A stretch of DNA of 32,786 nt. Origin: Vulcanimicrobiota bacterium (GTDB lineage: Bacteria; Vulcanimicrobiota; Vulcanimicrobiia; Vulcanimicrobiales; Vulcanimicrobiaceae). The notes beneath the pieces are model-generated. The model saw only the letters and a list, made by a program, of their open reading frames with translations, did no database searches and had not been told where the DNA came from. Position 1 is the first letter of the stretch. Every line of letters starts with the position of its first letter. Below are positions 1 to 8,664 of the stretch, in pieces. The stretch is taken from positions 17,070-49,855 of the forward strand of contig PLTN01000091.1 in NCBI GenBank assembly GCA_003164495.1, in the 5' to 3' direction. A program made the translations under genes and the position numbers.

Positions 1-195
1 GCGGCGATCAAGGCCCGCGTTTCGATCGAGGCCGCCAGCACGTTCGGCTGGCACAAATACGTCGGCGATCGCGGCCTCGCGTACGGGCTCGATCACTTCG
101 GTACGTCGGCCCCTGCGCCGGCGATCGAAAAAGAGTACGGCTTCACTCCCGAACACATCGCCGACGTCGCGACAGGCCTCTTGGCCGGCGTCTGA
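1..195 (+). CDS. tkt: Transketolase, C-terminal fragment
   Basis: The window opens inside this gene; the last 64 codons and a TGA stop are visible, read in frame from base 1. The fragment carries the typical end of a transketolase: a 'RVSIEAASTFGWHKYVGDRG' stretch, then 'GLDHFGTSAPAPAIEKEYGFT', then a short helical tail. In the family this C-terminal domain follows the two thiamine diphosphate-binding domains and closes the fold. The enzyme transfers two-carbon ketol units in the non-oxidative pentose phosphate pathway. It lies 21 bp upstream of transaldolase on the same strand, so the two are very probably co-transcribed. Catalytic residues lie outside the window. Confidence 0.93.
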   Translation, partial: AAIKARVSIEAASTFGWHKYVGDRGLAYGLDHFGTSAPAPAIEKEYGFTPEHIADVATGLLAGV

Positions 196-216
196 TTTTC
201 CGCAAAGGATCGCATC

Positions 217-1344
217 ATGGGTAACCAACTCCGAGAACTCTCCGCTGCGGGTCAGAGCGTCTGGCTCGACAACATCAAGCGCTCGATGTTCGCCACGGGC
301 GAACTGCAAAAGCTCGTCGATCAAGGCCTGCGCGGCCAGACCTCCAACCCGACGATCTTCGAACACGCGATCGGCGCCGGCACCGACTATGACGCGCAGC
401 TCAAGAACCTCATCGGCAGCGAACACGACGCGCAGAACCTCTTCGAAGCGCTGGCGATCCAAGACATCCGCAGCGCGTGCGACGTGTTCGCACCGGTCTA
501 CAAGAGCACGAGCGGGCTCGACGGATACGTGTCGCTCGAGGTTTCGCCCACGCTCGCGCACGACACGAAAGCCACCACGGATGCGGCGCTGCGGTTGTGG
601 AAAGCGGTCGACCGCCCGAACGTGATGATCAAGATTCCCGGCACGCCGGAATGCTTGGCGTCGATTCGTGCTTCGATCGCCGCCGGCGTGAACATCAACG
701 TGACGCTGCTGTTTTCGGTCGACCAGTATGCCGCGGCGGCCAACGCCTACATCGAGGGCCTCGAAGACCGCGCGAAAGCTGGTCAGCCGATAGATGGGAT
801 CGCTTCGGTCGCGAGCGTCTTCGTCTCGCGCATCGATACGATGATCGACAAGATGCTCGACGAGCGCATCGCCAAGGGCGAGAAGCTCGACGACCTCAAA
901 GGGAAGGCCGGCATCGCGAACCTCAAGCTGACCTACGCGAAGTTCGAAGAGCTCTTCGGGGGCGCACGCTTTGCACCGCTGAAGGCCAAGGGCGCGAAGG
1001 TCCAGCGTCCGCTCTGGGCCAGCACGTCGACCAAGAATCCGAAGTACGACGATCTCATGTACGTCGTCGACGTCGTCGGCGCGGACACCGTCAACACGAT
1101 GCCGCCCGCCACGATCGACGCGCTGCTCGATCACGGCGTCATCAAGCCCGACACGATCCATCAGGACGTGGCCGGCGGCAAAGCGCTGATCGCGGCCTTG
1201 GACGCCAAGGGCATCTCCCTGCACGACGTCACGGAACAACTCGTTGCCGACGGCGTGAAGTCGTTCGCGCAATCGTTCAAGGAAATGCTCGACGCGATAA
1301 CCGCTAAACACGAAGCCCTAGCGTCGAAAGTCGAGGCCAAGTGA
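217..1344 (+). CDS. tal: Transaldolase
   Basis: 375 aa, the length of the long transaldolase form found in Actinobacteria and Cyanobacteria. It transfers a dihydroxyacetone unit between sugar phosphates in the cytosol, linking the pentose phosphate pathway to glycolysis. Visible motifs are 'GQTSNPTIFEHAI' (about residues 40-52), the Schiff-base lysine K139 in 'NVMIKIPGTPE', and 'PLWASTSTKNPKYDD' near residue 265. The ATG at 217 is preceded by AAAGGA about 8 bases upstream, a reasonable ribosome binding site. The gene lies between tkt and zwf, and its stop overlaps the GTG start of zwf by 4 bp, which suggests translational coupling. Confidence 0.96.
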   Translation: MGNQLRELSAAGQSVWLDNIKRSMFATGELQKLVDQGLRGQTSNPTIFEHAIGAGTDYDAQLKNLIGSEHDAQNLFEALAIQDIRSACDVFAPVYKSTSGLDGYVSLEVSPTLAHDTKATTDAALRLWKAVDRPNVMIKIPGTPECLASIRASIAAGVNINVTLLFSVDQYAAAANAYIEGLEDRAKAGQPIDGIASVASVFVSRIDTMIDKMLDERIAKGEKLDDLKGKAGIANLKLTYAKFEELFGGARFAPLKAKGAKVQRPLWASTSTKNPKYDDLMYVVDVVGADTVNTMPPATIDALLDHGVIKPDTIHQDVAGGKALIAALDAKGISLHDVTEQLVADGVKSFAQSFKEMLDAITAKHEALASKVEAK

Positions 1345-2909
1345 CGCAAACGGTCACCGCGACCAACGGCGTCCCCGGGGGCGACGCTAACCCGCTGCGC
1401 GCGGGCGTCGCTTCCAGCCGCATCACCGATCCGTGCAACGTCGTCTTTTTCGGCGCGAGCGGCGATCTCGTCAAGCGCATGTTGATGCCGGCGATGTACA
1501 ATCTCCGGCTCGAAGACATTCTGCCGGCGAATTACGGTATTCTCGGATTCTCGCGCTGCGAATGGCAAACGGCCGATTTTCGCGACGGCATGCGCAAGTC
1601 GATCGACGAGTTCTCGCGTTCCGGGCCGGCCAAGGATCCGCTCTGGAGCGATTTCGCCAAGCGGCTCTCCTTCGTCAACGGTTCGTTCGACGATGCGGCT
1701 GCGTTCAAGCAGCTCCGCGCGCAGCTCGAACGGAACGACGCGGAACTTGGTACCGGCGGCAACCGCCTCTACTACCTTTCCACCCCGCCCTCGCTGTTCG
1801 GCACGATCATCGACCGGCTCGACGAAGCCGGGCTCGGACCGAAGAACAACAAGACGGGCTGGACGCGCATCATCATCGAGAAGCCGTTCGGCACCGATCT
1901 CGCCTCCGCGCGGGCGCTGCAAGCTGAAGTGAACAAGGTCTTCGACGAGAAGGCCGTCTACCGCATCGACCACTACCTCGGCAAAGAGCCGGTGCAAGAT
2001 ATCATGGCGTTGCGCTTTGCGAACGTCATCTTCGAGCCGCTCTGGAACCGGCGCTACGTCGAATCCGTGCAGATCACGGCGACCGAAACGGTCGGCGTCG
2101 AGGAACGCGGCGGCTACTACGACAACGCCGGCGCGCTGCGCGACATGATCCAGAACCACGTCATGAACTTGCTCGCGCTCGTCGCGATGGAGCCGCCGGT
2201 GTCGCCGACCGCCGACAACATCCGTGACGAGAAGTTCAAAGTACTCTCGGCCCTGCGACCGATGGACCGCTCGCGCATCATGCTCGATACGGCACGGGGT
2301 CAGTACGGTGCGGGCACCATCGGCGGCAAGCCGGTTCCCGGCTATCGCGAAGAACCGAACGTCAACCCCAAATCGAATACCGAGACATACGCGGCGGTGA
2401 AGCTCCTCATCGACAACTGGCGCTGGGCCGACGTTCCGTTCTTTCTGCGCAGCGGCAAACGCATGGCGCGCAAGAACTCCGAGATCGCGATCCGCTTCAA
2501 GGGCATTCCGCACCGCCTCTTCGGTGAAACCGGCGATTCGATCGACAACAACGTGCTGGTCATGAAGATCCAGCCCGAAGAGGGCGTGTCGCTGCGGTTC
2601 TCGGCGAAAGTTCCCGGGCCGAAGATGCACATCCGCGCGGTTTCGATGGACTTCAACTACGGCACGGGCTTTGGCGTGGTGTCAGCTCCCGCATACGAGC
2701 GTCTGATCGGCGATGCGATGCGCGGCGACGCGACGCTGTTCACGCGTTGGGACGCGGTCCAGCAAGCGTGGGAACAAGTCATGCCGATCCTCGAGACGTG
2801 GCAGAGCAGCACCGACGAGACGTTTCCGAATTACGCCGCCGGATCGCAGGGCCCGGCGTCCTCGGACCGGATGCTCGCTGCCGACGGAGCGGAATGGAGG
2901 AAGATATGA
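1341..2909 (+). CDS. zwf: Glucose-6-phosphate 1-dehydrogenase
   Basis: 522 aa. It oxidises glucose 6-phosphate to 6-phosphoglucono-1,5-lactone with NADP+, the entry step of the oxidative pentose phosphate pathway. The dinucleotide-binding motif GASGDL is at residues 38-43. The EKPFG motif is at about 180-184, and the signature RIDHYLGKE is at 208-216 and contains the substrate-binding lysine and catalytic histidine region. The start is a GTG overlapping the tal stop by 4 bp; the next ATG lies inside the NADP fold and would remove essential sequence. The extra 30 residues before the Rossmann strand are polar and probably disordered. The stop overlaps the opcA start as ATGA. Confidence 0.96.
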   Translation: MTQTVTATNGVPGGDANPLRAGVASSRITDPCNVVFFGASGDLVKRMLMPAMYNLRLEDILPANYGILGFSRCEWQTADFRDGMRKSIDEFSRSGPAKDPLWSDFAKRLSFVNGSFDDAAAFKQLRAQLERNDAELGTGGNRLYYLSTPPSLFGTIIDRLDEAGLGPKNNKTGWTRIIIEKPFGTDLASARALQAEVNKVFDEKAVYRIDHYLGKEPVQDIMALRFANVIFEPLWNRRYVESVQITATETVGVEERGGYYDNAGALRDMIQNHVMNLLALVAMEPPVSPTADNIRDEKFKVLSALRPMDRSRIMLDTARGQYGAGTIGGKPVPGYREEPNVNPKSNTETYAAVKLLIDNWRWADVPFFLRSGKRMARKNSEIAIRFKGIPHRLFGETGDSIDNNVLVMKIQPEEGVSLRFSAKVPGPKMHIRAVSMDFNYGTGFGVVSAPAYERLIGDAMRGDATLFTRWDAVQQAWEQVMPILETWQSSTDETFPNYAAGSQGPASSDRMLAADGAEWRKI

Positions 2910-3904
2910 CCCCGCCTGCCCTCCCGACCGGCGACATCGATCTGATTCGCAGCGAGCTGGCGCGCGCCAAGCCGCACATCACGACGATGAACTTCATCGT
3001 GTGGATCGATCGTGAGAGCAACCGCGATTGGGTACTACAGCGAGCGATCAAGATCTCCGAAAAACATCCGTCCCGTACGATCATTCTCGATGCGAGCCCG
3101 GGTCGCTTCGGCGCCCACGTGCGGCCGCTCGATCCCAACGATCCCTCCCAGCAGAGCGCCTTCATCGACATCGGCGTCGCCGGCATCTCGCCGCAGGAAG
3201 CGTGCAGCCTCGCAACCTCGCTGGCCGTCCCGGACGTGTTGACGGTGCTGTGCTGGGGCGCCGAAACGCTCGATGAGAACACCGCTTTCCGCTGCTTTTT
3301 CGCCGGCGGCGAGATGCCCGTTGCGGTCGTCGACTCATCGCTCGGCGTGCGCGACGCGGCGACGATCCTCGAACTCGCGAAATTCTATCAGGAACATCCC
3401 GGTGTCTCCCTGCGCGACCTGGCTTGGATGCGCTTGCACCTTTGGCAAGACATCATCGCGCACTTCTTCGACGATCCGGCGCTGCGCGAAGAACTCTTTT
3501 CCATTCGCAAGCTGCGCATCGTTGCCGGCTCCGATGCCGAAGCGCTCTACCTCGGCGGCTGGCTCGCGAGCCGTCTCGGCTGGAGCGCCGCGGCGCGCAA
3601 TGAATTTGCCGACCGCAACGGCCATCGGATCGAATTCGAATACGAGCGCGGCGGGCAAGCGCGGCGCGTTTACAACGTCGCCCTCACCACGGCCACGTCG
3701 GTGTATCAGGGCAGCGTCGACGAAGACGATGCCTCGATCGTCCGCGTGTGGGTCGAAGGCGCGAACGCGCGCGAGGAACGGCTCGTTCCGGTGAAGGCGA
3801 TCGACACGGCGTCGCTGGTCGAACGCGCGGCGCTCGAGGAGCCCGGCACCGACGAGATCTTCGAGCGAGCGCTGCGCATGGTCCCGACGCTCGTGGCGGA
3901 GTAG
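2906..3904 (+). CDS. opcA: Glucose-6-phosphate dehydrogenase assembly protein OpcA
   Basis: 332 aa from the ATG at 2906. A longer reading frame runs upstream inside zwf, but this ATG has a GGAGG-type site about 7 bases before it and overlaps the zwf stop (ATGA). The N-terminal stretch 'TTMNFIVWIDRESNRDWVLQRA' and the following 'HPSRTIILDA' are typical of the OpcA family. OpcA binds glucose-6-phosphate dehydrogenase and activates it; in cyanobacteria this is linked to redox control, and in Actinobacteria opcA also sits next to zwf. It has no catalytic motif of its own that I can see. Its place between zwf and pgl makes the assignment firm. Confidence 0.92.
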   Translation: MTPPALPTGDIDLIRSELARAKPHITTMNFIVWIDRESNRDWVLQRAIKISEKHPSRTIILDASPGRFGAHVRPLDPNDPSQQSAFIDIGVAGISPQEACSLATSLAVPDVLTVLCWGAETLDENTAFRCFFAGGEMPVAVVDSSLGVRDAATILELAKFYQEHPGVSLRDLAWMRLHLWQDIIAHFFDDPALREELFSIRKLRIVAGSDAEALYLGGWLASRLGWSAAARNEFADRNGHRIEFEYERGGQARRVYNVALTTATSVYQGSVDEDDASIVRVWVEGANAREERLVPVKAIDTASLVERAALEEPGTDEIFERALRMVPTLVAE

Positions 3905-3908
3905 CCGG

Positions 3909-4676
3909 ATGAGCGTCAACACCGCGATCGAAATTCTGCCTGACGAGTCGCACCTCGCCGAAGCCGCCGCCGACCGCTTCATCGGCATCGTCGAATCAAC
4001 GCTGCGCTATCGCCAAATCGCGGACGTTGCGCTAGCCGGCGGCTCGACGCCCAAAGCGATGAACGCGCTGCTCGCTGCGTCCCCGCGCCGGGGGCATGTC
4101 GCGTGGGACCGCGTGCGCTTCTTCTTCGGTGACGAACGGACCGTACCGCCCGAGGACGGCGAGTCCAATTACCGCATGACGCGCGAATCGCTCTTCGATC
4201 CGCTCGGGATCCCCGCCGATCACGTCTTTCGCATGCACGGCGAAGACGATCCGCAGGCGGCGGCCGCCGCGTACGCCGAGGTTCTCGTGCGTGAACTCGG
4301 TTCGCGACCGCGTTTCGACCTGCTCTACCTCGGGATGGGTCCCGACGGTCACACGGCATCGATTTTTCCCGGCACTTACTCCGGCATCGACGACACGAAG
4401 CTGGTCGTTGCGAACTGGGTCGAACAATTCAAAACCTGGCGCATCACGCTCACGCCGCACGTCATCAACGATGCGACGCACGTCGTGATCACGACCGGGG
4501 GCAGCGCAAAGGCCGACGCGCTACACGGTGTGCTCGACGGCCCCCACGATCCGAACAAATATCCGGTGCAGCTCGTCGCCCCGACCGACGGCGAGCTGCA
4601 TTGGCTTATCGATGAGCCGGCGGCGGCGAAACTTGCGCGTCGGGCGGGAGCGGCAGCACGCTCGTCGTCGGGCTAG
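3909..4676 (+). CDS. pgl: 6-phosphogluconolactonase
   Basis: 255 aa, DevB/NagB-like family. It hydrolyses 6-phosphogluconolactone to 6-phosphogluconate. Motifs: LAGGSTPK at residues 42-49, GDERTVP at 74-80, SNYRMTRESL at 86-95 and LGMGPDGHTASIFPG at 141-155. The recognisable family sequence ends near 'ELHWLIDEPAAAKL'. The last roughly 20 residues are an Ala/Arg/Ser tail encoded opposite the end of the TolC-like gene, with which it overlaps by 71 bp tail to tail. The gene is 4 bp downstream of opcA and closes the operon. No gnd is visible in the window. Confidence 0.95.
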   Translation: MSVNTAIEILPDESHLAEAAADRFIGIVESTLRYRQIADVALAGGSTPKAMNALLAASPRRGHVAWDRVRFFFGDERTVPPEDGESNYRMTRESLFDPLGIPADHVFRMHGEDDPQAAAAAYAEVLVRELGSRPRFDLLYLGMGPDGHTASIFPGTYSGIDDTKLVVANWVEQFKTWRITLTPHVINDATHVVITTGGSAKADALHGVLDGPHDPNKYPVQLVAPTDGELHWLIDEPAAAKLARRAGAAARSSSG

Positions 4677-6654
4677 TCAGGTTCAGCGTCGTCGCGCCGA
4701 CATTCTGCACGTCGATGTTGTAGTTCGCGAAGTTCGTCCCCGCAACCGCATTGAGCTGAACGACCGCTTTGTTCAGGGCCGTCTGCGCCTGCAATTCGCG
4801 CCCTTCGTTGTCGGCCAGATCCAGTTGCCGCTGTAAGACGAGGAACGTCGTCGACGTTCCGGCGGTGAAGCGCCGCTGCTCGGAGAGCAACACGCGCGCC
4901 GACGCGTCGCGGGCAGCGGACGCGGCGGCGAGCCGGTACTGCGTTTCGCGCAGCGCTTGAATCGCGTTCACCGCTTCGGAGCGCACCCGCTGCAACAGCG
5001 CCAACTCTTGCACAGCGACTTGCTTTGCCTGCTCGTTCGCGATCGCGTAGTTGGCCTTGGCCGCATGATTCCCGATCGGGAACTGCAGCGTGAGCGAGAC
5101 GTTATACGAGGGAAACCGGAAGTTGAACAGGTTTGCCCATGACTGGCCGAGCGTGCCGCTTTGGAAGGCCGGCGTGGTGCCGAAATTCGGCACGATGAAC
5201 GGGATCTGGTTGGCCGGCGTTGCCGTCGTATTGTAGTTCGCGATCAATTGGTCGAGCGCGCCGATCTCGCCCCCGAGCGTCTGAAAGAACGGGGTGCCGC
5301 TGAGGTTGTTCGGAACGCCCGAGAAGCCGTTCGCCGTGACGCCGACGCCGAGGTCGAGTTGCGGCAAGAGCTGGTTTTTCGCGTACGCAAGGTTGGCGTT
5401 CGTGCTCAGGCGTTCGGCGCGCAGTTGCGCGAGTTCGGGCCGGTTACGAAGCGCGGTCACGATCAAATCGTCGAGCTTCGGTTCGGCCGGAAGCTGGAGC
5501 ACCGGCGAGGTCGGCACGAGGTTCGCCATCCACAGCGGATCGGCCGGATTGCCTAAGATAAGACCTTTGAGCTGCGTTTGAAGGGCCTGAACGGACTGCA
5601 ACGCGGCGAACACGTTGTCCTGAAAGACGTTGACCTGCGTGTTCGACTCGACGATGTCGACCGGCGCCGCGGCGCCGCGTGCCGCCAAGCGTGAATTCGA
5701 CGCAGCCTGCGCTTCCGAGTTGCGTAAACCTTCTTCTTGGATCGCGACGTCGCGCCAGGCGGCGACGAGATCCCAGTACGCGTTGGAGACGCTGGTGACC
5801 GTCTGCGAGGCTTGCGTGAGCACTTGCGCCGACTGCATCTGCGCGTTTGCGTTCGCGAGCAACAGCTGGCGGCGCGCGGGGTTGCCGTCGCCGGCGCCGC
5901 GTAGCAGCGGCTGCGTGAAGTTCAACGCGATTGCCGTTTGGTAGAACGGGTTGTAGCTGTTCAGCTCGGCGTTGTTCTGGATCGACTGCTGGCTGCCGCT
6001 CACGCTGTAGCGGCCGCCCGTCGAGGTGATGCCCGTGAACGCGGCGGTGGCGCCGTCGGAAATCTGCGTGATCGGTCCGCCGTTCGGTCCCGCTTCGAAC
6101 GGCGACGTCGCCGGCTGCACCGCGTGCGAATATGAGGGGACGAGCTGGAATTGCACGTCGTAGGCGCCCTTGGCGGCGACGATTTCATAATTCGCGATGC
6201 GGTTGTTCGATTCGGAGACGGCGAGGTCGGTGTTGCGCTGAAGCGCCATCGTGATCGCATCTTGCAAGCCGATGCCGACGAACGGCTGATTCACGCCGAC
6301 GAGATCGCCGGTCGGCAACGGTGCGTTGACCGGCGCGGCGTAACCGGGCGCGACGTTCGGAACTGCCGGCAGCACCGGCGGAATCGGCGGCGGGGGCAAG
6401 GCTTCACCCTGCGCTTGTTGCGCTGCTTGCGGCTGCGGCGATGTTTGCGGTTGCTGCGGCGATGTTTGCCGCTGCGGCGATGATTGCATCTGCTGCGGCG
6501 ATGTTTGCATCTGCTGCGGCGGCGCCGACGGCAGGACCGCCGGAACGGCCGGCGTGCTGACAGGAGCCGGGGCAGGCTGTGCCCCCACGGGCGTTACCGC
6601 GGAGCATAGCACGACGGAGATCCCCAGCATCCCCGCTGTAAGTCGTACGAACAT
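4606..6654 (-). CDS. TolC-family outer membrane efflux channel
   Basis: 682 aa. The N-terminus has a signal peptide (hydrophobic core about residues 5-20, cleavage near 'PVGAQP'). A Pro/Gln/Ser-rich linker follows (about 25-115) with SPQQ-type repeats. Then come two outer-membrane-efflux-protein repeats made of long amphipathic helices, for example 'LQDAITMALQRNTDLAVSESN' and 'LDDLIVTALRNRPELAQLRAERLSTNANLAYAKNQLLPQLDLGVGV'. Such proteins form trimeric channels through the outer membrane and work with an adaptor and an inner-membrane pump. It begins 10 bp after the adaptor gene and is the last gene of the operon. At about 680 aa it is longer than E. coli TolC, mainly because of the linker. 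Its 3' end overlaps pgl by 71 bp. Confidence 0.93.
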   Translation of the reverse strand: MFVRLTAGMLGISVVLCSAVTPVGAQPAPAPVSTPAVPAVLPSAPPQQMQTSPQQMQSSPQRQTSPQQPQTSPQPQAAQQAQGEALPPPPIPPVLPAVPNVAPGYAAPVNAPLPTGDLVGVNQPFVGIGLQDAITMALQRNTDLAVSESNNRIANYEIVAAKGAYDVQFQLVPSYSHAVQPATSPFEAGPNGGPITQISDGATAAFTGITSTGGRYSVSGSQQSIQNNAELNSYNPFYQTAIALNFTQPLLRGAGDGNPARRQLLLANANAQMQSAQVLTQASQTVTSVSNAYWDLVAAWRDVAIQEEGLRNSEAQAASNSRLAARGAAAPVDIVESNTQVNVFQDNVFAALQSVQALQTQLKGLILGNPADPLWMANLVPTSPVLQLPAEPKLDDLIVTALRNRPELAQLRAERLSTNANLAYAKNQLLPQLDLGVGVTANGFSGVPNNLSGTPFFQTLGGEIGALDQLIANYNTTATPANQIPFIVPNFGTTPAFQSGTLGQSWANLFNFRFPSYNVSLTLQFPIGNHAAKANYAIANEQAKQVAVQELALLQRVRSEAVNAIQALRETQYRLAAASAARDASARVLLSEQRRFTAGTSTTFLVLQRQLDLADNEGRELQAQTALNKAVVQLNAVAGTNFANYNIDVQNVGATTLNLTSPTTSVLPLPPDAQVSPPPAHR
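6433..6524. repeat. Tandem repeat coding the Gln/Pro linker of the TolC-like protein
   Basis: The 16-mer CTGCGGCGATGTTTGC (plus-strand reading) starts at 6433, 6454 and 6493, with a one-base variant at 6472 and a partial copy at 6514. Spacing is 18-21 bp, so the coding frame stays open. On the minus strand it encodes Ser-Pro-Gln-Gln-type units in the periplasmic linker after the signal peptide. Such a tract could vary in copy number between strains. Confidence 0.85.
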
Positions 6655-6664
6655 GGAGATTGCT

Positions 6665-8062
6665 CTACTTTACCTTAACGGACGTCTCGACGGACATCCC
6701 GACCCGCAGCGGTTTATCGGCCGGCGCATTGACGATCGAAATGCGAACCGGCAATCGCTGCGTCACCTTGACGAAGTTCCCGGTTGCGTTCTGCGCCGGG
6801 ATCAGGCTGAACGTGTTTTGCGATGCCGGTCCGATCGATTCGACGCGGCCTTGGAACGTCGTGCCCTTATAGGCGTCGACGTCGACGTCGACGTCTTGAC
6901 CGACCTTCATATTGTCGAGCTGCGTCTCTTTGTAGTTCGCGGTGATGTAAACGTTCGATTGCGGAACGAGTTCCAGTAGCGCTTGACCGGGCGCAACCGT
7001 CGCGCCGACTTCGACGTTCTTCGCGCCGACGATGCCGTCGATCGGCGAGCGGATCGTCGTGTAGTTGAGCTGGTCGCGCGCCGTTTGCGCCTGCGCGACC
7101 GTCGACTTCACTTGAGCCTGCGCGGCACTCGCTTGCGCCGCGACCGCCGGGACGCGCGACGGCGCCGATGATTCAACCAGACGTCCCTGCGCCGTTTGAA
7201 GCTGACCTTCGCCCGATCCGATGCCGGCTTGCGCCGCGGTAGCCGCGGCGATCGCCGCCGTTTCACGCGCCTGAGCCTGCGCCACGTTGGTCTGTGCCGA
7301 CGTTACCTGATCGAGGGCCGCGCGGTACTGCGAGAGCGCCTGGGCTTGCGTAGCGCGCTCGGCGTCGAGCTGTTGTTGCGATGCATCGCCGGTGCGCACG
7401 AGCGAATTGTAACGCTCGAAATCGGCGTTCGCTTTGGCCAGCGCCGCGCTCGCGCTCGGAACTTCGGCCTGGGCGACGCGGAGTTGCGCCTGCGCGCCGG
7501 CAACGGCCGAATTTGCCGCGTCGGCCTGTTGCTTATACGACTGGTAGGTGGCCTCGGCATTGGTAACCTGCGCCTCGGCCGCCTTCACGCCGCCGGAGCC
7601 CTGGCTGTTCTGTGCGTTCTGCTGTTCGGCCGTGAGCTGCACGTTCTGTTGCGCGGCGTTGGCTTGCGCTTCTTGCGCCGCAACGGCGGCTTGCGCTTGC
7701 GCGAACTTCGTGCGCTCGTCGCGGTTGTCGAGCACGATCAGGACCTGACCCTTGTGGACCGTGTCGTTCGTGTCGGTCAGGATCTGGCTGACGCGTTCGG
7801 AGATCTTGCTCGTGATCGTCACCGTATCCGCATCAACCCGCGCGTCGTCGGTCGTTTCGTGCGTCGTCGCATACGCAAGGAAACGGATTCCCCAGATGAG
7901 GACGGCGATGAGCACGACGGCGCCGGCGATAATCGCGATCACCGGCGGTTTGCGCCGGGACGACGGCGTCTTGATCTCGTCGCCGCGGTCGTTGACCAGC
8001 GGCGGCGGCGGCGGAGTGCCGCGACCCTCCGACGTGCGGGGGGCTTCGGTACGGGTTTCCAC
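6665..8062 (-). CDS. HlyD/EmrA-family periplasmic adaptor protein
   Basis: 465 aa with a GTG start whose G is shared with the TAG stop of tetR. A cytoplasmic Pro-rich N-terminus is followed by one membrane segment (about residues 40-62). Next is the first half of a biotinyl-lipoyl-like domain ('DDARVDADTVTITSKISERVSQILTDTNDTVHKGQVLIVLD', about 72-112), then a long Ala/Gln-rich coiled-coil hairpin (about 115-310). The second lipoyl half ('TTIRSPIDGIVGAKNVEVGATVAPGQALLELV') and a beta-barrel end follow. This is the EmrA layout, which bridges an MFS-type pump to a TolC channel. No EmrB-like pump gene lies in this operon, so the pump must be encoded elsewhere or be of another kind. Confidence 0.93.
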   Translation of the reverse strand: METRTEAPRTSEGRGTPPPPPLVNDRGDEIKTPSSRRKPPVIAIIAGAVVLIAVLIWGIRFLAYATTHETTDDARVDADTVTITSKISERVSQILTDTNDTVHKGQVLIVLDNRDERTKFAQAQAAVAAQEAQANAAQQNVQLTAEQQNAQNSQGSGGVKAAEAQVTNAEATYQSYKQQADAANSAVAGAQAQLRVAQAEVPSASAALAKANADFERYNSLVRTGDASQQQLDAERATQAQALSQYRAALDQVTSAQTNVAQAQARETAAIAAATAAQAGIGSGEGQLQTAQGRLVESSAPSRVPAVAAQASAAQAQVKSTVAQAQTARDQLNYTTIRSPIDGIVGAKNVEVGATVAPGQALLELVPQSNVYITANYKETQLDNMKVGQDVDVDVDAYKGTTFQGRVESIGPASQNTFSLIPAQNATGNFVKVTQRLPVRISIVNAPADKPLRVGMSVETSVKVK

Positions 8063-8664
8063 TAGCGCTGTACTCCGTTCAGGAAGACGTCGACGATCGC
8101 GTCGATCGTCCCATTGTCGATTGGATCGTTGCCCCAGAGCTTACGCGCGACGACGAGCTGGAACAGCATACCCATAAAAATCCTGGCCAGAAACGGGGGA
8201 TCGCCGGCCATCCGGCCTTCCCTTACCCGTTCGGCAAAATAGTCCGTCAGGAGCCCGATCACTTGGCGCGGACCGCGCCATTCGGGGGCTTCGAAGTCCG
8301 CCGGGCCCCGTTCGATCGCATCTTCCGCGAGGGCGATGCACATCAGCTCTCGCTGCCCCGCCATCACCCGCACCGCAGCTTGCCCCAGCGTCTTGATGTC
8401 GGAGCTGATGTCGGCGCCGTCGAAACTGCCCAACAACGTGCGAATCGCTTCGATGCCGCACGAGTCTTCGCGCATCGCGCCGATCAGGGCGGCCTTCGAC
8501 CCGAAATGCCGGAAGAGCGTCGCTTCGTTGACGCCGGCGCGTTCGGCAACTTCACGGGTGGTGGTGCCGCGCGTGCCGTTGCGTTCGAAGATCTCGCGTG
8601 TTGCGGCTAAAATGCGCGCGCGCGTTTCCTCAACACCGGCGTGGGTGCGTTGCGGTGCCAGCAT
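8062..8664 (-). CDS. TetR-family transcriptional regulator
   Basis: 200 aa. The N-terminal DNA-binding domain is clear: 'TRARILAATREIFERNGTRGTTTREVAERAGVNEATLFRHFGSKAAL', with the helix-turn-helix at about residues 35-54. The C-terminal ligand domain resembles the TetR_C_11/AcrR type but is not diagnostic. Its ATG overlaps the stop of the upstream fusion gene by one base (TGATG), and its stop overlaps the adaptor start by one base. It is therefore embedded in the efflux operon it most likely represses. The probable operators are the two palindromes at 9669-9682 and 9709-9726. Confidence 0.94.
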   Translation of the reverse strand: MLAPQRTHAGVEETRARILAATREIFERNGTRGTTTREVAERAGVNEATLFRHFGSKAALIGAMREDSCGIEAIRTLLGSFDGADISSDIKTLGQAAVRVMAGQRELMCIALAEDAIERGPADFEAPEWRGPRQVIGLLTDYFAERVREGRMAGDPPFLARIFMGMLFQLVVARKLWGNDPIDNGTIDAIVDVFLNGVQR

